Below, one piece after another: positions 8,883 through 18,421 of a DNA stretch of 64,000 nt. The stretch's first letter is position 1, and every line of letters starts with the position of its first letter. This stretch comes from Neptuniibacter pectenicola. GTDB taxonomy: Bacteria > Pseudomonadota > Gammaproteobacteria > Pseudomonadales > Balneatricaceae. The stretch is from the NCBI RefSeq assembly GCF_001597735.1, contig NZ_LUTS01000007.1, positions 62,001-126,000 on the forward strand. Direction: 5' to 3'. The notes beneath the pieces are model-generated. The model was not told the DNA's origin. It did not search any database and worked only from the letters and a program-made list of their open reading frames with translations. The position numbers and the translations under genes were made by a program.

Positions 8883-9962
8883 ATGTCCCAAATTGAAACC
8901 TTTTATGAGGTGATGCGACGACAAGGTATTACACGTCGTAGTTTTCTCAAATATTGCAGTTTAACCGCTGCGGCGTTGGGCTTAGGTCCAACCTTCGCGC
9001 CTAAGATTGCGAATGCTATGGAGACCAAAGAGCGTACCCCGGTTATTTGGTTACATGGTTTGGAGTGTACCTGTTGTTCGGAATCTTTTATTCGTTCAGC
9101 ACATCCACTGGTTAAAGATGTCGTGCTGTCGATGATCTCATTGGATTATGACGACACATTGATGGCTTCTGCTGGGCATCAGGCTGAAGCGCTGCTTGAG
9201 GAAACCATTCAAAAATATAAAGGTAAGTACATTCTAGCGGTTGAGGGCAATCCACCGCTGAATGAAGATGGGATGTTTTGCATTATTGGCGGGAAGCCGT
9301 TTCTTGATCAGTTGAAACATGCGGCAAAAGATGCGGCAGCGGTTATTGCCTGGGGATCTTGTGCATCATGGGGCTGTGTTCAAGCCGCACGTCCTAACCC
9401 GACGCAGGCGGTGCCTATTCACAAAGTTATTACCGATAAACCGATTATTAAAGTGCCCGGTTGTCCGCCTATTGCTGAGGTGATGACTGGTGTTATTACC
9501 TATATGTTGACCTTTGGACGTGTGCCTGAACTTGATCGGCAAGGGCGGCCAAAAATGTTTTACAGCCAACGTATTCATGATAAATGCTACCGCCGTCCCC
9601 ATTTTGATGCTGGGCAGTTTGTTGAAGAGTGGGACGATGAAGGGGCACGCAAAGGGTATTGCCTTTATAAAGTGGGCTGTAAAGGCCCAACGACCTACAA
9701 CGCTTGCTCAACGGTACGTTGGAATGAAGGAACATCGTTCCCGATTCAGGCTGGGCACGGGTGTATTGGTTGTTCTGAAGATGGGTTCTGGGATAAAGGT
9801 TCGTTCTATGATCGCCTAACCGATATACATCAGTTTGGGATTGAGCAAAATGCTGATGAAATTGGTACCGCTGTTGCCGGAGGTGTAGGTGCTGCTATTG
9901 CAGCTCATGCTGCTGTAAGTGCTATTAAGCGCGCTCAGCATAAAGGAGATCAAGACTCATGA
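8883..9962 (+). CDS. hyaA: [NiFe] hydrogenase small subunit, O2-tolerant group 1d type
   Basis: Iron-sulfur electron-transfer subunit (359 residues) of a periplasm-facing uptake hydrogenase. A Tat signal is clear: RRSFLKY near residue 18 and a hydrophobic stretch to about residue 45. Six cysteines surround the proximal cluster: Cys62, Cys64, Cys65 (LECTCCSE), Cys160 and Cys165 (GSCASWGC) and Cys194 (PGCPP). Cys64 and Cys165 are the two extra ones that mark the O2-tolerant [4Fe-3S] cluster. Distal ligands are near 232-266 and medial ligands near 275-297. A C-terminal helix near 325-345 should anchor it. GGAG precedes the ATG, and it overlaps hyaB by 4 bp. Confidence 0.96.
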   Translation: MSQIETFYEVMRRQGITRRSFLKYCSLTAAALGLGPTFAPKIANAMETKERTPVIWLHGLECTCCSESFIRSAHPLVKDVVLSMISLDYDDTLMASAGHQAEALLEETIQKYKGKYILAVEGNPPLNEDGMFCIIGGKPFLDQLKHAAKDAAAVIAWGSCASWGCVQAARPNPTQAVPIHKVITDKPIIKVPGCPPIAEVMTGVITYMLTFGRVPELDRQGRPKMFYSQRIHDKCYRRPHFDAGQFVEEWDDEGARKGYCLYKVGCKGPTTYNACSTVRWNEGTSFPIQAGHGCIGCSEDGFWDKGSFYDRLTDIHQFGIEQNADEIGTAVAGGVGAAIAAHAAVSAIKRAQHKGDQDS

Positions 9963-11767
9963 ACAACCCATTAAATGCTAGTAGTTTAGATAACAGCGGG
10001 CGCCGCATTGTGGTCGACCCTGTTACCCGTATTGAAGGTCATATGCGCTGCGAAGTGAATGTTGATGAGAACAACATTATTCGTAATGCGGTTTCGACCG
10101 GTACCATGTGGCGTGGGTTAGAAGTGATACTTAAAGGGCGCGATCCGCGTGATGCATGGGCCTTTGTCGAGCGTATTTGTGGGGTGTGTACGGGTACCCA
10201 TGCGTTAACGTCCTGCCGTGCTGTGGAGGATGCCCTTGGCATTCAAATACCACTTAATGCACATTTGATCCGTCATATGATGGATAAGACCCTACAGATC
10301 CATGATCATATTGTGCACTTTTACCACCTACATGCATTGGATTGGGTTAATCCCGTCAATGCGCTCAAAGCGGACCCTAAAGCAACGTCTGAGTTGCAGC
10401 AGATGGTTTCGCCGCATCACGCAAAATCCAGCCCCGGTTACTTTAAAGATGTCCAAACACGGCTGAAGAAGTTTGTTGAATCGGGCCAGTTAGGGCTCTT
10501 TGCCAACGGCTACTGGGATAACCCTGCGTATAAGCTACCGGCAGAAGCGGATCTGATGGCCGTTGCCCATTATCTAGAAGCACTTGACCTACAGCGGGAT
10601 ATTGTCAAAATTCACACCATTTTTGGTGGTAAAAATCCTCACCCAAATTATATGGTGGGGGGCGTTGCGTGCGCGATTAATCTTGATGGTGTGGGTTCTT
10701 CCGGTGCGCCGGTCAACATGACAAGCCTTAACTTTGTACTTGAACGTATTCGCGAAGCACAAGCGTTTACGAATAATGTATACATTCCCGATGTGATGAC
10801 CATCGCCGGTGTTTATAAGGACTGGTTGTATGGGGGAGGCTTATCCAGCACTAATCTTCTCTCTTACGGTACTTACACCCAAGTACCTTATGACAAGTCT
10901 ACGGATCTACTGCCTGCCGGAGCCATTGTGAATGGTAACTGGGATGAGGTGCTACCGGTTGATGTGCGTGATCCTGAACAGATTCAGGAGTTTGTTGATC
11001 ACTCTTGGTATAACTACGAAGGCGAGAAGAAAGGCCTCCATCCGTGGGATGGTGAAACCCAGCCAAATTTTGAGTTAGGCCCTAACACCGTGGGGACTAA
11101 AACGGATATTAAAGAGCTAGACGAATCGGCTAAATATAGCTGGATTAAAGCCCCCCGTTGGCGTGGTCATGCGATGGAAGTGGGGCCGTTAGCGCGCTAT
11201 ATCATCGCCTATGCGTCCGGCCAAGAACGGGTACAGGAACAGGTTGATCGCTCGCTTTCTGGTTTTAATCAATCAACAGGACTTAATCTTGGTTTAAAAC
11301 AATTCTTACCTTCAACGATAGGACGTACTTTAGCGCGGGCCCTTGAATGCCAGCTGTGTGCCGACACTATGTTAGATGATTGGCATCAGTTGATCGGTAA
11401 CATTAAAAATGGTGATAGCTCTACCGCTAATGTTGAAAAGTGGGATCCTAGTAGCTGGCCGAAAGAGGCGATGGGGGTTGGTATTAATGAAGCGCCCCGT
11501 GGTGCATTAGGTCACTGGATTAAAATCAAAGACGGCAAAATTGAGAACTATCAAGCGGTTGTGCCAACAACGTGGAATGGCTCGCCCCGTGATAGTGATG
11601 GCAATATTGGCGCGTTTGAAGCCTCCTTGTTGAATACGCCGATGGAAAGGCCTGATGAGCCGGTAGAGATCCTACGTACTTTGCACAGTTTTGATCCTTG
11701 CTTGGCGTGTTCAACCCATGTCATGTCAGAGGATGGTCAGGAACTGACTAAAGTAAAAATTCGCTAA
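9959..11767 (+). CDS. hyaB: [NiFe] hydrogenase large subunit
   Basis: Catalytic subunit (602 residues) carrying the NiFe(CN)2CO centre, oxidising H2 in the periplasm; it is exported with the small subunit. The N-terminal ligand motif [10 protein letters not shown] lies near residues 77-86 and the C-terminal DPCLACSTH near 579-587. A tail of about 15 residues ([15 protein letters not shown]) follows the last His and would be cut by a HyaD/HupD-type protease after nickel insertion. The overlapping ATGA with hyaA indicates translational coupling. No maturation gene follows. Confidence 0.97.
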   Translation: MNNPLNASSLDNSGRRIVVDPVTRIEGHMRCEVNVDENNIIRNAVSTGTMWRGLEVILKGRDPRDAWAFVERICGVCTGTHALTSCRAVEDALGIQIPLNAHLIRHMMDKTLQIHDHIVHFYHLHALDWVNPVNALKADPKATSELQQMVSPHHAKSSPGYFKDVQTRLKKFVESGQLGLFANGYWDNPAYKLPAEADLMAVAHYLEALDLQRDIVKIHTIFGGKNPHPNYMVGGVACAINLDGVGSSGAPVNMTSLNFVLERIREAQAFTNNVYIPDVMTIAGVYKDWLYGGGLSSTNLLSYGTYTQVPYDKSTDLLPAGAIVNGNWDEVLPVDVRDPEQIQEFVDHSWYNYEGEKKGLHPWDGETQPNFELGPNTVGTKTDIKELDESAKYSWIKAPRWRGHAMEVGPLARYIIAYASGQERVQEQVDRSLSGFNQSTGLNLGLKQFLPSTIGRTLARALECQLCADTMLDDWHQLIGNIKNGDSSTANVEKWDPSSWPKEAMGVGINEAPRGALGHWIKIKDGKIENYQAVVPTTWNGSPRDSDGNIGAFEASLLNTPMERPDEPVEILRTLHSFDPCLACSTHVMSEDGQELTKVKIR

Positions 11768-11805
11768 GTGTGTATCCCACGATAGGCACTTCGGAGGCTA
11801 TTAAT

Positions 11806-12549
11806 ATGCGTTCTACAGTTGAAGATAACGAGGTAGGTATCACCCAAGGGACGCCGGAAACGGCCCCCATTATCCGGCAACAGACAGCGGTGTATGTGTA
11901 TGAAGCACCGTTAAGATTGTGGCACTGGGTCACAGTGTTTTCTATCATCACGCTCTGTGTTACCGGTTACTTTATCGGCTCGCCCCTTCCGACTATGCCG
12001 GGGGAGGCGAGTGATAACTTTGTTATGGGATATATTCGCTTTGCTCACTTTTCGGCGGGGTATATCGTTGCGGTTGCTTTTATCGGCCGTATCTATTGGG
12101 CCTTTGTTGGCAATAGCCATGCCCGTGAACTGTTTCTACCACCTATGTGGAAAGCCACCTTTTGGCGGGAAGCGTTTCACGAAGTGCGCTGGTACCTGTT
12201 CTTAGAGAAGATTCCTAAAAAGTACATTGGGCATAACCCACTGGGCCAGTTGGCGATGTTCTTCTTTTTTGTCTTGGGTATCAGTTTCATGATCGTGACA
12301 GGGTTTGCGCTCTATGGTGAAGGGCTGGGCCAAGGTAGCTGGGCAGATCAGCTTTTTGGCTGGGTTATTCCTGCAATGGGGCAGAGCCAAGATGTACATA
12401 CCTGGCACCATTTAGGTATGTGGTACCTGATCACCTTTGTCATGATCCATGTCTATGTGGCTATTCGTGAGGACATTATGTCGCGTCAGAGCCTGATCTC
12501 TACCATGATTGGCGGTTGGCGAATGTTTAAAGATGATAAACCTGATTAA
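11806..12549 (+). CDS. hyaC: Ni/Fe-hydrogenase b-type cytochrome subunit
   Basis: Diheme membrane cytochrome b that takes electrons from the small subunit to the quinone pool. Four hydrophobic helices are visible, with candidate heme histidines in APLRLWHWVT, RFAHFSAGY, DVHTWHHLGMW and MIHVYVA. A GTG at 11770 could give 12 more residues, but the ATG at 11806 has GGAGG 9 bases upstream, so 247 residues are called. It is the last gene of the hydrogenase unit, followed by a strong terminator. Confidence 0.93.
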   Translation: MRSTVEDNEVGITQGTPETAPIIRQQTAVYVYEAPLRLWHWVTVFSIITLCVTGYFIGSPLPTMPGEASDNFVMGYIRFAHFSAGYIVAVAFIGRIYWAFVGNSHARELFLPPMWKATFWREAFHEVRWYLFLEKIPKKYIGHNPLGQLAMFFFFVLGISFMIVTGFALYGEGLGQGSWADQLFGWVIPAMGQSQDVHTWHHLGMWYLITFVMIHVYVAIREDIMSRQSLISTMIGGWRMFKDDKPD

Positions 12550-12606
12550 GCAGATCAAAAGCGCGTTTGATTAGCGTCGTAAAGCGTTCCAATTCGTTTG
12601 TTGTTG

Positions 12607-12638
12607 CCGGAAGACGTTGAGTCTTCCGGTTTTTTTTT
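12607..12638 (+). terminator. Intrinsic terminator of the hydrogenase operon
   Basis: CCGGAAGAC (12607-12615) pairs with GTCTTCCGG (12621-12629) over GTTGA and is followed by nine T residues. It ends the unit after the cytochrome gene, so the accessory genes for maturation are not in this operon. Confidence 0.93.
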
Positions 12639-12650
12639 AAGGTCGTGTCT

Positions 12651-12944
12651 ATGCGTAGCAATGCTTACAAACCTGAGCCTCATTTACGCTTCTCTCAGCG
12701 TAAACCGGAACACCCCGGTCTCTTTTTAGAACGCTGTTATTTAAAGCCCCTTGCTATTAGTCAATCGGAGCTCGCACGGCACTTAGGCATATCGCGACGG
12801 CGGATCAATGAAATTGTTAATGCTCAGCGGGCTGTCAGCGCCGATACCGCATTAAAGCTAGCGGTGTTCTTTCAAACCACGCCAATGTTTTGGTTAGAAA
12901 AACAGCAGCTATGGGAGTTGTATGAGGCGACACGGAAAAAATAA
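12651..12944 (+). CDS. HigA-family antitoxin-like XRE regulator (no toxin beside it)
   Basis: A basic protein of 97 residues with the HigA/VapI arrangement: PEHPGLFLERCYLKPLAISQSELARHLGISRRRINEIVNAQR, that is a helix-turn-helix near residues 36-58, then TADTALKLA-like and FWLEKQQLWELYEA at the end. AAGG lies 8 bases before the ATG at 12651; a GTG at 12645 is too close to it. HigA normally follows its toxin HigB, but upstream is the hydrogenase terminator and downstream a diguanylate cyclase, so it is an orphan here. (Sequence motif quoted in overlapping parts of one region.). Confidence 0.8.
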   Translation: MRSNAYKPEPHLRFSQRKPEHPGLFLERCYLKPLAISQSELARHLGISRRRINEIVNAQRAVSADTALKLAVFFQTTPMFWLEKQQLWELYEATRKK

Positions 12945-13065
12945 TGACAAATCATTGAATATTCCTCTCAGGCGTTACTCAAAGGTCATATAGTATCAAC
13001 CGAGGTCTGGTGCTTTAATTACTATTGTTTTTATTAGTATTGAATTCATCGATGTAAGGATTTGT

Positions 13066-14814
13066 GTGACTTCCTTCTTCTATCTTAAGATAGTCAAACC
13101 TGTTTTTCCCCGTCATCTCACGGTCAAACTGAGTCTTTATTGCTTGTGTCTCTACGGTAGCCTCTTTTCGATTATGAGTTACGCAAGCATTGATATCAGC
13201 CACACCTATACCGCACCTTTAGGTAATGAAAGTCGCTACCTGCTAGAAGATGAATCACCTTTAACGGTAGAAGAGGCGCGCTTAGCGCTCCACAGTAAAG
13301 GGATCGCTCCGCATCAGGGGGTGCTTAACTTTGGCATTAATTCAAAGCCCGTTTGGCTCTACTTTACTATTGAAAATCCAAGTGCCGAATTAATGACCCG
13401 TTTTATTCGCGTTGAAGCCTCTTGGCTGGACCAAGTGGATATCTACTTTTTCTCAAATGATCGGCTGATTAACGCGCAGAGTGGGGGTGATAAGTACCCA
13501 TTTGATCAGCGCCAAGTGGATGATCGCTTTATCATATTTCCCCATGACTTTGATGTAGGCCAGACCGAAGTCTTGATGCGTCTCAGCTCCCCTGATCCTT
13601 TAAATATCCCTATTTACCTATTATCTCTTGACGAGATGCACCAGAAAACGCTCAATGATGGTTACTTTTATGGCGCGATTTATGGGTTTTTGTTGGCGCT
13701 CCTTGCTTACAATATTCTGCTTTCCTTCAGCTTAAAAAGCCGCCGCTATCTGTATTACTCGCAATACCTATTCTTTTTTATACTCATGAACCTCAGTTAT
13801 ACCGGTCATGGCTATCAGTGGTTATGGCCTGAACAGGTTACTTGGCAGCTGTGGTTGAATCCTATCTTAATGTTGGCTTATGCGACGACAGGATTGATGT
13901 TTGCTACTCGGTTTTTAGATACGCAAAAAAAGTTGAAGCGACTCCATTACATCATAGGTTTTACATGCTGGTCGTTGATACTGTTAGGCGCGCTCTTTAT
14001 TTTGCTGGGCGATAATGTGCGATTACTTTATCTCGCATTTTTCGCCATTATCCCCTTCGCCTCCTTGATGATTACCTCAGGCGTGGTTGGTATGTTTAAT
14101 GGTATAAAAGAAGCACGTTATTTTGCGGCGGCCACGATTTTTGTAACGGTTGGCGCTGTGTATACAACGCTTACGGTGTCGGGTGTGATCGAATATAGTA
14201 ACCTCGGTTTTCATGCGCTGGAAATAGCCATGTTGATCGAAGCGGTACTTTTCGCATTAGCGTTGTCCTACCAGTTTAAGATTATTCAAGATGGGAAAAT
14301 TACGGCGGAGCGGTTAGCGGATATCGACCCATTAACTGGCCTCTACAATCGACGGGGCTTATATAAAATACTAACCCCCTTATTGAATGTTTCATTAAGA
14401 AAAAAGAGAGCGTTAAGTTTATTACTGCTCGATATTGATTACTTTAAACAGATTAATGACCTTTATGGCCATACGCAGGGGGATAAGGCGCTGCGTCAAC
14501 TATCGAAGCTGCTATTAAACGAGGCCAGAAACGGTGATCTGATCGGACGCTGGGGCGGTGAAGAGTTTATTTTACTGCTTTCAGAAACCACCGAGGCTGA
14601 AGCGCAGGTGTTGGCTCAGCGCATCGTAGATAAAGTATCCGAGCTGAGCTTGGCCGTTGCGGATAAAGAGGTCAACATTACGGTAAGTATCGGTGTATCG
14701 TGTTTGGAGACGCCGACAGAAACCTTTGATGATTTGTTAGACCAAGCTGATAAGGCGTTATATCAAGCAAAGTCGAAAGGGCGAAACCGAGTGGTTCTAG
14801 CTCAAGCGAACTAG
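13066..14814 (+). CDS. Diguanylate cyclase with 7TM-DISM sensor region
   Basis: A signal sequence (about 1-42) and a periplasmic 7TMR-DISMED2-like beta-sandwich (about 45-185) are followed by seven hydrophobic segments (about 200-400). A GGDEF domain completes the 582 residues. The active-site loop is GGEEF at 497-501 in RWGGEEF, with DIDPLTGLYNRRG marking the domain start. It should make cyclic di-GMP. No clear RxxD inhibitory site was seen just before the loop (LLNEARNGDLIGRW has RNGD, which would fit). Start is GTG at 13066 with AAGGA 5 bases upstream. It stands alone. Confidence 0.92.
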   Translation: MTSFFYLKIVKPVFPRHLTVKLSLYCLCLYGSLFSIMSYASIDISHTYTAPLGNESRYLLEDESPLTVEEARLALHSKGIAPHQGVLNFGINSKPVWLYFTIENPSAELMTRFIRVEASWLDQVDIYFFSNDRLINAQSGGDKYPFDQRQVDDRFIIFPHDFDVGQTEVLMRLSSPDPLNIPIYLLSLDEMHQKTLNDGYFYGAIYGFLLALLAYNILLSFSLKSRRYLYYSQYLFFFILMNLSYTGHGYQWLWPEQVTWQLWLNPILMLAYATTGLMFATRFLDTQKKLKRLHYIIGFTCWSLILLGALFILLGDNVRLLYLAFFAIIPFASLMITSGVVGMFNGIKEARYFAAATIFVTVGAVYTTLTVSGVIEYSNLGFHALEIAMLIEAVLFALALSYQFKIIQDGKITAERLADIDPLTGLYNRRGLYKILTPLLNVSLRKKRALSLLLLDIDYFKQINDLYGHTQGDKALRQLSKLLLNEARNGDLIGRWGGEEFILLLSETTEAEAQVLAQRIVDKVSELSLAVADKEVNITVSIGVSCLETPTETFDDLLDQADKALYQAKSKGRNRVVLAQAN

Positions 14815-14878
14815 CCGTGCCTTGCTGTAGTCGCGTGCTACCCCTGTTTGCCTCTTAAACGTACTAAAAGGAAAATCC

Positions 14879-15223
14879 ATGCCTCATTTTTTAATCGACT
14901 GTTCTGAAACGCTCTTCAGCCTACAGCCAGAAAGCGCCATTATTGAACAAGTACATGCGGTTGCAAAATCGACTGAACTGTTTCATGAGAATGATATAAA
15001 AGTCAGAGTTAATACTTATAAAAATTACTCTACAGGGACGAAAACTGAAGATTTTATTCATGTGTTTTCTCATATCATGGAAGGCCGAAGCGATGAGCAA
15101 AAAGTCGGTCTAACAAAGGCTATCGTCACTAAACTAGTCGCTATGCTTCCCACTGTACCTAATGTTGGGGCGAATGTTGTAGAGCTAGAAAAAGCCAATT
15201 ACTTCAATAGAAATATGCTTTAA
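14879..15223 (+). CDS. 5-carboxymethyl-2-hydroxymuconate isomerase family protein
   Basis: A 114-residue tautomerase-superfamily protein. The Pro right after Met (MPHFLIDCSE) is the catalytic N-terminal proline, and EDFIHVFSHIMEGRSDEQKV matches the CHMI family. The known enzyme acts in homoprotocatechuate degradation, but no other gene of that pathway is here, so its substrate may differ. AAAGGAAAATCC precedes the ATG. Confidence 0.8.
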   Translation: MPHFLIDCSETLFSLQPESAIIEQVHAVAKSTELFHENDIKVRVNTYKNYSTGTKTEDFIHVFSHIMEGRSDEQKVGLTKAIVTKLVAMLPTVPNVGANVVELEKANYFNRNML

Positions 15224-15623
15224 GCTAAATAGATTCAATAAAACATTTAAATCTAATGACAAACTACCTAAGCGGGCATAGGGCCGTTTTAGGTGGGTTT
15301 GTGATCAGGTTTGCATGCTCCCTAGCATACTTATCCTTATGTGCTGCATAGTTCCCCCCTTAGATATGATCATTACCTCTTCTTAATGTTGCTAGGTTGA
15401 GCGGGTACTGCTATTGCCTGAAAAGGCGATGAGCGTTTTGACGAGGTTCGAGGGCGCTAAAGAGCGGTGTTTTTTTATGGATGCTATAAAGCAATGACCG
15501 AGGCTTATTCAATAAGGTGTATACTCGGCTTACTGTTATAAGGCATGCAACGCGTTGAGAAACCCCGCTTAGTTATCACACGACGTTGTATAAGAATACG
15601 AGTTTAGTCTAAAGGACGGTTTA
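15224..15623. other. Intergenic region without a recognised gene
   Basis: The 400 bases between the isomerase and the HD-domain gene contain an imperfect inverted repeat near 15261-15300 (AAACTACCTAA against TTAGGTGGGTTT), which may terminate the isomerase transcript. The rest is AT-rich and presumably holds the HD-gene promoter. I see no coding sequence or RNA family. Confidence 0.5.
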
Positions 15624-16166
15624 ATGAGTGTGTGGAATCAAGATAGGTACATTAAAGCATGGAACTACGCTTCTGTAGCACATAATGGGCAACAGATTCC
15701 CGGCAAAGAGATACCTTATATTAATCACATTGGTCTTGTTGCCATGGAAGCGATGGCCGCTGTGGCTCATGACCCTATTGAGAGGCCCGATTTATTAGTC
15801 GTTTGTGCTTTATTGCATGACACTATTGAAGACACAACGACCTCATTTGCTGATATTGAAGCAGCTTTTGGCCTTGATGTCGCTAAGGGGGTTATGGCGC
15901 TCTCTAAAGATAAAACGCTTCCCACGAAAGAGGCGCAAATGATTGATAGTTTAAACCGGATCAGAAAAGAGCCTAAAGAGGTTTGGATGGTTAAACTATC
16001 GGATCGAATTACTAATCTGCAAGCACCTCCACACCATTGGACTAAAGAAAAAATAGCCAAGTATAAAAATGAAGCTATCGTGATTTTAGAGGCTTTGGGA
16101 GAGGCTAATCGCTATTTAGCTGACAGGTTAAGCTTGAAGATAAAAGAATACCAACAATATGAATAA
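15624..16166 (+). CDS. HD-domain phosphohydrolase, small alarmone hydrolase-like
   Basis: A single-domain protein of 180 residues matching the hydrolase domain of RelA/SpoT proteins: IPYINHIGLVA (first His), ALLHDTIEDT (the HD pair) and MVKLSDRITNL (last Asp). The order and short length fit MESH1-like small alarmone hydrolases, which remove pyrophosphate from (p)ppGpp or act on NADPH. No synthetase or ACT domain is present. AAAGGACGG lies before the ATG. The substrate is inferred from family only. Confidence 0.8.
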   Translation: MSVWNQDRYIKAWNYASVAHNGQQIPGKEIPYINHIGLVAMEAMAAVAHDPIERPDLLVVCALLHDTIEDTTTSFADIEAAFGLDVAKGVMALSKDKTLPTKEAQMIDSLNRIRKEPKEVWMVKLSDRITNLQAPPHHWTKEKIAKYKNEAIVILEALGEANRYLADRLSLKIKEYQQYE

Positions 16167-16280
16167 GTTAGCATAGGCGGTCGCTTCTGTGTTCTGTTAG
16201 CGGCGGGTAATTAACACCGCAAGTGTCCCTATCAATAGACGGCGTCTACCTTTAACGAATAACCCTTGATCGGAATAGAT

Positions 16281-16544
16281 ATGAAATTATTAGTACGCAA
16301 TTTAGATCGTTTAACAACAGAAGAAGAGCTAAAAAGTTTGTTTCAAGAGTTCGGGGCGGTTCAGTCCTGCAACTTAGTTATTGATAGCGATGGTGGTACG
16401 TCTAAAGGTTTTGCGTTTGTTGAGATGCCAAAGCCCGGTGAAGCTAAAGCCGCAATCAGTAACTTAAACAACAAAACGGTTGGCCATAACAGAATACGTG
16501 TTAAAAAAGCCGAAGATAAAAAGGCTGAAGTTAAAAAGGGATAG
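16281..16544 (+). CDS. RRM-type RNA-binding protein
   Basis: A small RNA recognition motif protein (87 residues) with RNP2 LLVRNL at the start and RNP1 SKGFAFVEM near 45, followed by a Lys-rich tail. Similar single-RRM proteins are common in marine gammaproteobacteria and cyanobacteria and are often cold- or stress-related. The ATG at 16281 fits the RRM start; a TTG at 16266 is also in frame. It is followed 69 bp later by the monooxygenase. Confidence 0.9.
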   Translation: MKLLVRNLDRLTTEEELKSLFQEFGAVQSCNLVIDSDGGTSKGFAFVEMPKPGEAKAAISNLNNKTVGHNRIRVKKAEDKKAEVKKG

Positions 16545-16612
16545 CCCCCCATCCTCTTATCTCTGATAACCGAGCAGTTAACATCACATTCACTATATAA
16601 GACGTTTGCACA

Positions 16613-18064
16613 GTGGAAAACGAAGAGAGTAGCTGGACGGTTTGTCTGGAATGTCAGGGACGCGGTAAGCGACGCCGACGGCTACGTAAAAAAGTACGGC
16701 TAAGTTACCAAAGGGCGTTGGATGCGTTTGAAAAAACGAACGCTGAACCGTCGATGGCGCCCGTTCGTCCTAAAGGCCACCTTGAAGACTGCGTAAACTG
16801 CGGTGGTTCAGGGCTACTGCCTTCTGCGCAGCCCCCCTCGGTCGATAGTGAAAACTACCCGCACGTTGCCATTATTGGTGGCGGTATTGGTGGGGTTGCT
16901 TTAGCCGTAGCCTGTTTGCACCGCGGTATTCCTTTTAGCCTTTATGAGCGCGACAGTGGGTTTGATACTCGCTCTCAGGGGTATGGGTTGACCTTACAGC
17001 AGGCGAGTAAAGCGATAGAAGGCTTGGGCCTTTTTACGTTAGATCAGGGGGTAGTTTCCACACGGCATCTGGTTCATACGACCGCAGGTAAAGTGATCGG
17101 TGAGTGGGGAGTACGAAAGTGGATGGCTTCAGGCGTGAATACATCGCCAAAACGAACCAATATTCATATTGCACGGCAATCTTTGCGTTTAGCGTTGCTG
17201 GATCAGCTTGGTAGCCACGATGTGGTGCAGTGGGGGCATCAGCTAGTCGATGTTCAAACATCTGAGGATGAAAAGGTTAACCTGAGTTTTAACGTCGATG
17301 GAACGATGAAACAGGTTCAAGCTGACCTTGTCGTTGGTGCGGATGGTATTCGCAGTGCCGTACGCCAGTTACTCATGGATGAAGAGGTTACGCCTTTACG
17401 TTACCTTGGCTGTATTGTCATTTTAGGTATTTGCCCTTTAGCTGATCTAAACGGTCTTGAGTCTGAGCTACTTGATGGGGCTACAGTATTTCAAACGGCT
17501 AATGGTAATGAACGGATCTACATGATGCCCTATGATTCAGATTCAGTGATGTGGCAGCTTAGCTTCCCAATGCCCGAAGCGGAGGCTAAAGCGTTGAGTG
17601 AACAAGGCGCACAAGCGCTTAAAGATGAAGCGTGCCGCAGAACGCAATGGCATCAACCTATACCTCAGATTTTAGCTGCAACCCAACCATCTCTGGTCTC
17701 GGGCTATCCGGTGTATGACAGAGCACTGCTGACCCCCGAACGGCTGGCGAAAGTGGGGCAGGCGACATTGATCGGCGATGCGGCACACCCGATGAGCCCC
17801 TTCAAAGGGCAAGGCGCAAACCAAGCGCTATTGGATGCCCTCGCGCTGGCCCGAGGCATCGCAAAAGGGTGTAGAGCCTTATCTAAATGGCGTGAGGTGG
17901 GTATTAGGGAAAGCGTACTTAGCGAATTTGAGGCAGAAATGTTAGCGCGCAGTGCGGTCAAAGTGAAAGGCTCTGCCGAGGCTGCAGCGTTCCTGCATTC
18001 AGACATTGTGCTCCATGAAGGGGATGAACCTAGAGGTCGTTGCTTAAAACGAGAAAAGCCTTAA
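16613..18064 (+). CDS. FAD-dependent monooxygenase with N-terminal DnaJ-like zinc finger
   Basis: The 483-residue protein joins two parts. Residues 10-68 carry CLECQGRG and CVNCGGSG, two CxxCxGxG repeats like the DnaJ zinc finger, separated by a very basic stretch (GKRRRRLRKKVRL). From residue 84 on it is a class A flavoprotein hydroxylase: GGGIGG at 89-94 for FAD, VVGADGIRSAVR (DG motif), and LIGDAAHPMSPFKGQGANQAL (GD motif). Substrate is unknown. The start is GTG at 16613 with only a weak ribosome site. The role of the finger is not known to me. Confidence 0.85.
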   Translation: MENEESSWTVCLECQGRGKRRRRLRKKVRLSYQRALDAFEKTNAEPSMAPVRPKGHLEDCVNCGGSGLLPSAQPPSVDSENYPHVAIIGGGIGGVALAVACLHRGIPFSLYERDSGFDTRSQGYGLTLQQASKAIEGLGLFTLDQGVVSTRHLVHTTAGKVIGEWGVRKWMASGVNTSPKRTNIHIARQSLRLALLDQLGSHDVVQWGHQLVDVQTSEDEKVNLSFNVDGTMKQVQADLVVGADGIRSAVRQLLMDEEVTPLRYLGCIVILGICPLADLNGLESELLDGATVFQTANGNERIYMMPYDSDSVMWQLSFPMPEAEAKALSEQGAQALKDEACRRTQWHQPIPQILAATQPSLVSGYPVYDRALLTPERLAKVGQATLIGDAAHPMSPFKGQGANQALLDALALARGIAKGCRALSKWREVGIRESVLSEFEAEMLARSAVKVKGSAEAAAFLHSDIVLHEGDEPRGRCLKREKP

Positions 18065-18421
18065 CCACGCTTCACACAGGCTTTATTGAAGAGTAACGAC
18101 GATGACCAATAAAGGGTTGTGCGTTTTGCAGCGTCTAGACTTGATGCCTCTAATGTAGAGGTCACTATTAACACGTAACTCAATTTTAAGTGAGCTTAAT
18201 CAACGCATTAACTTAACGACTTAAGTAATCTTAAGGAGTTGAATTTGCGATCCTAATTGACTTTCCGGTCAATTATATACTGCGTTCTATATGGATTTTT
18301 AATCGAATATCACATGACAGCCTAACCCTAAATTTATAAGTCCCGTTCATAGTCATTGCTGAAATAGAGCATATATAGGCTGTTTTTGTGTTAGCGCTAA
18401 GCATTTACATGGAGTTTTTAA
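18065..18421. other. Intergenic region with a dyad near a possible promoter
   Basis: No gene is seen in these 357 AT-rich bases. AAAGCCT (18055-18061) and AGGCTTT (18078-18084) could form a weak terminator for the monooxygenase. TTGAC-N6-GTCAA at 18257-18272 is a short dyad immediately before TATACT (18276-18281), so a repressor site over a promoter for the next gene is possible. Confidence 0.4.

Noticed and set aside
18257-18281. Sigma-70 promoter TTGACT with TATACT
   Set aside because: The spacing is only 13 bases, too short for sigma-70; kept only as a possible dyad operator.
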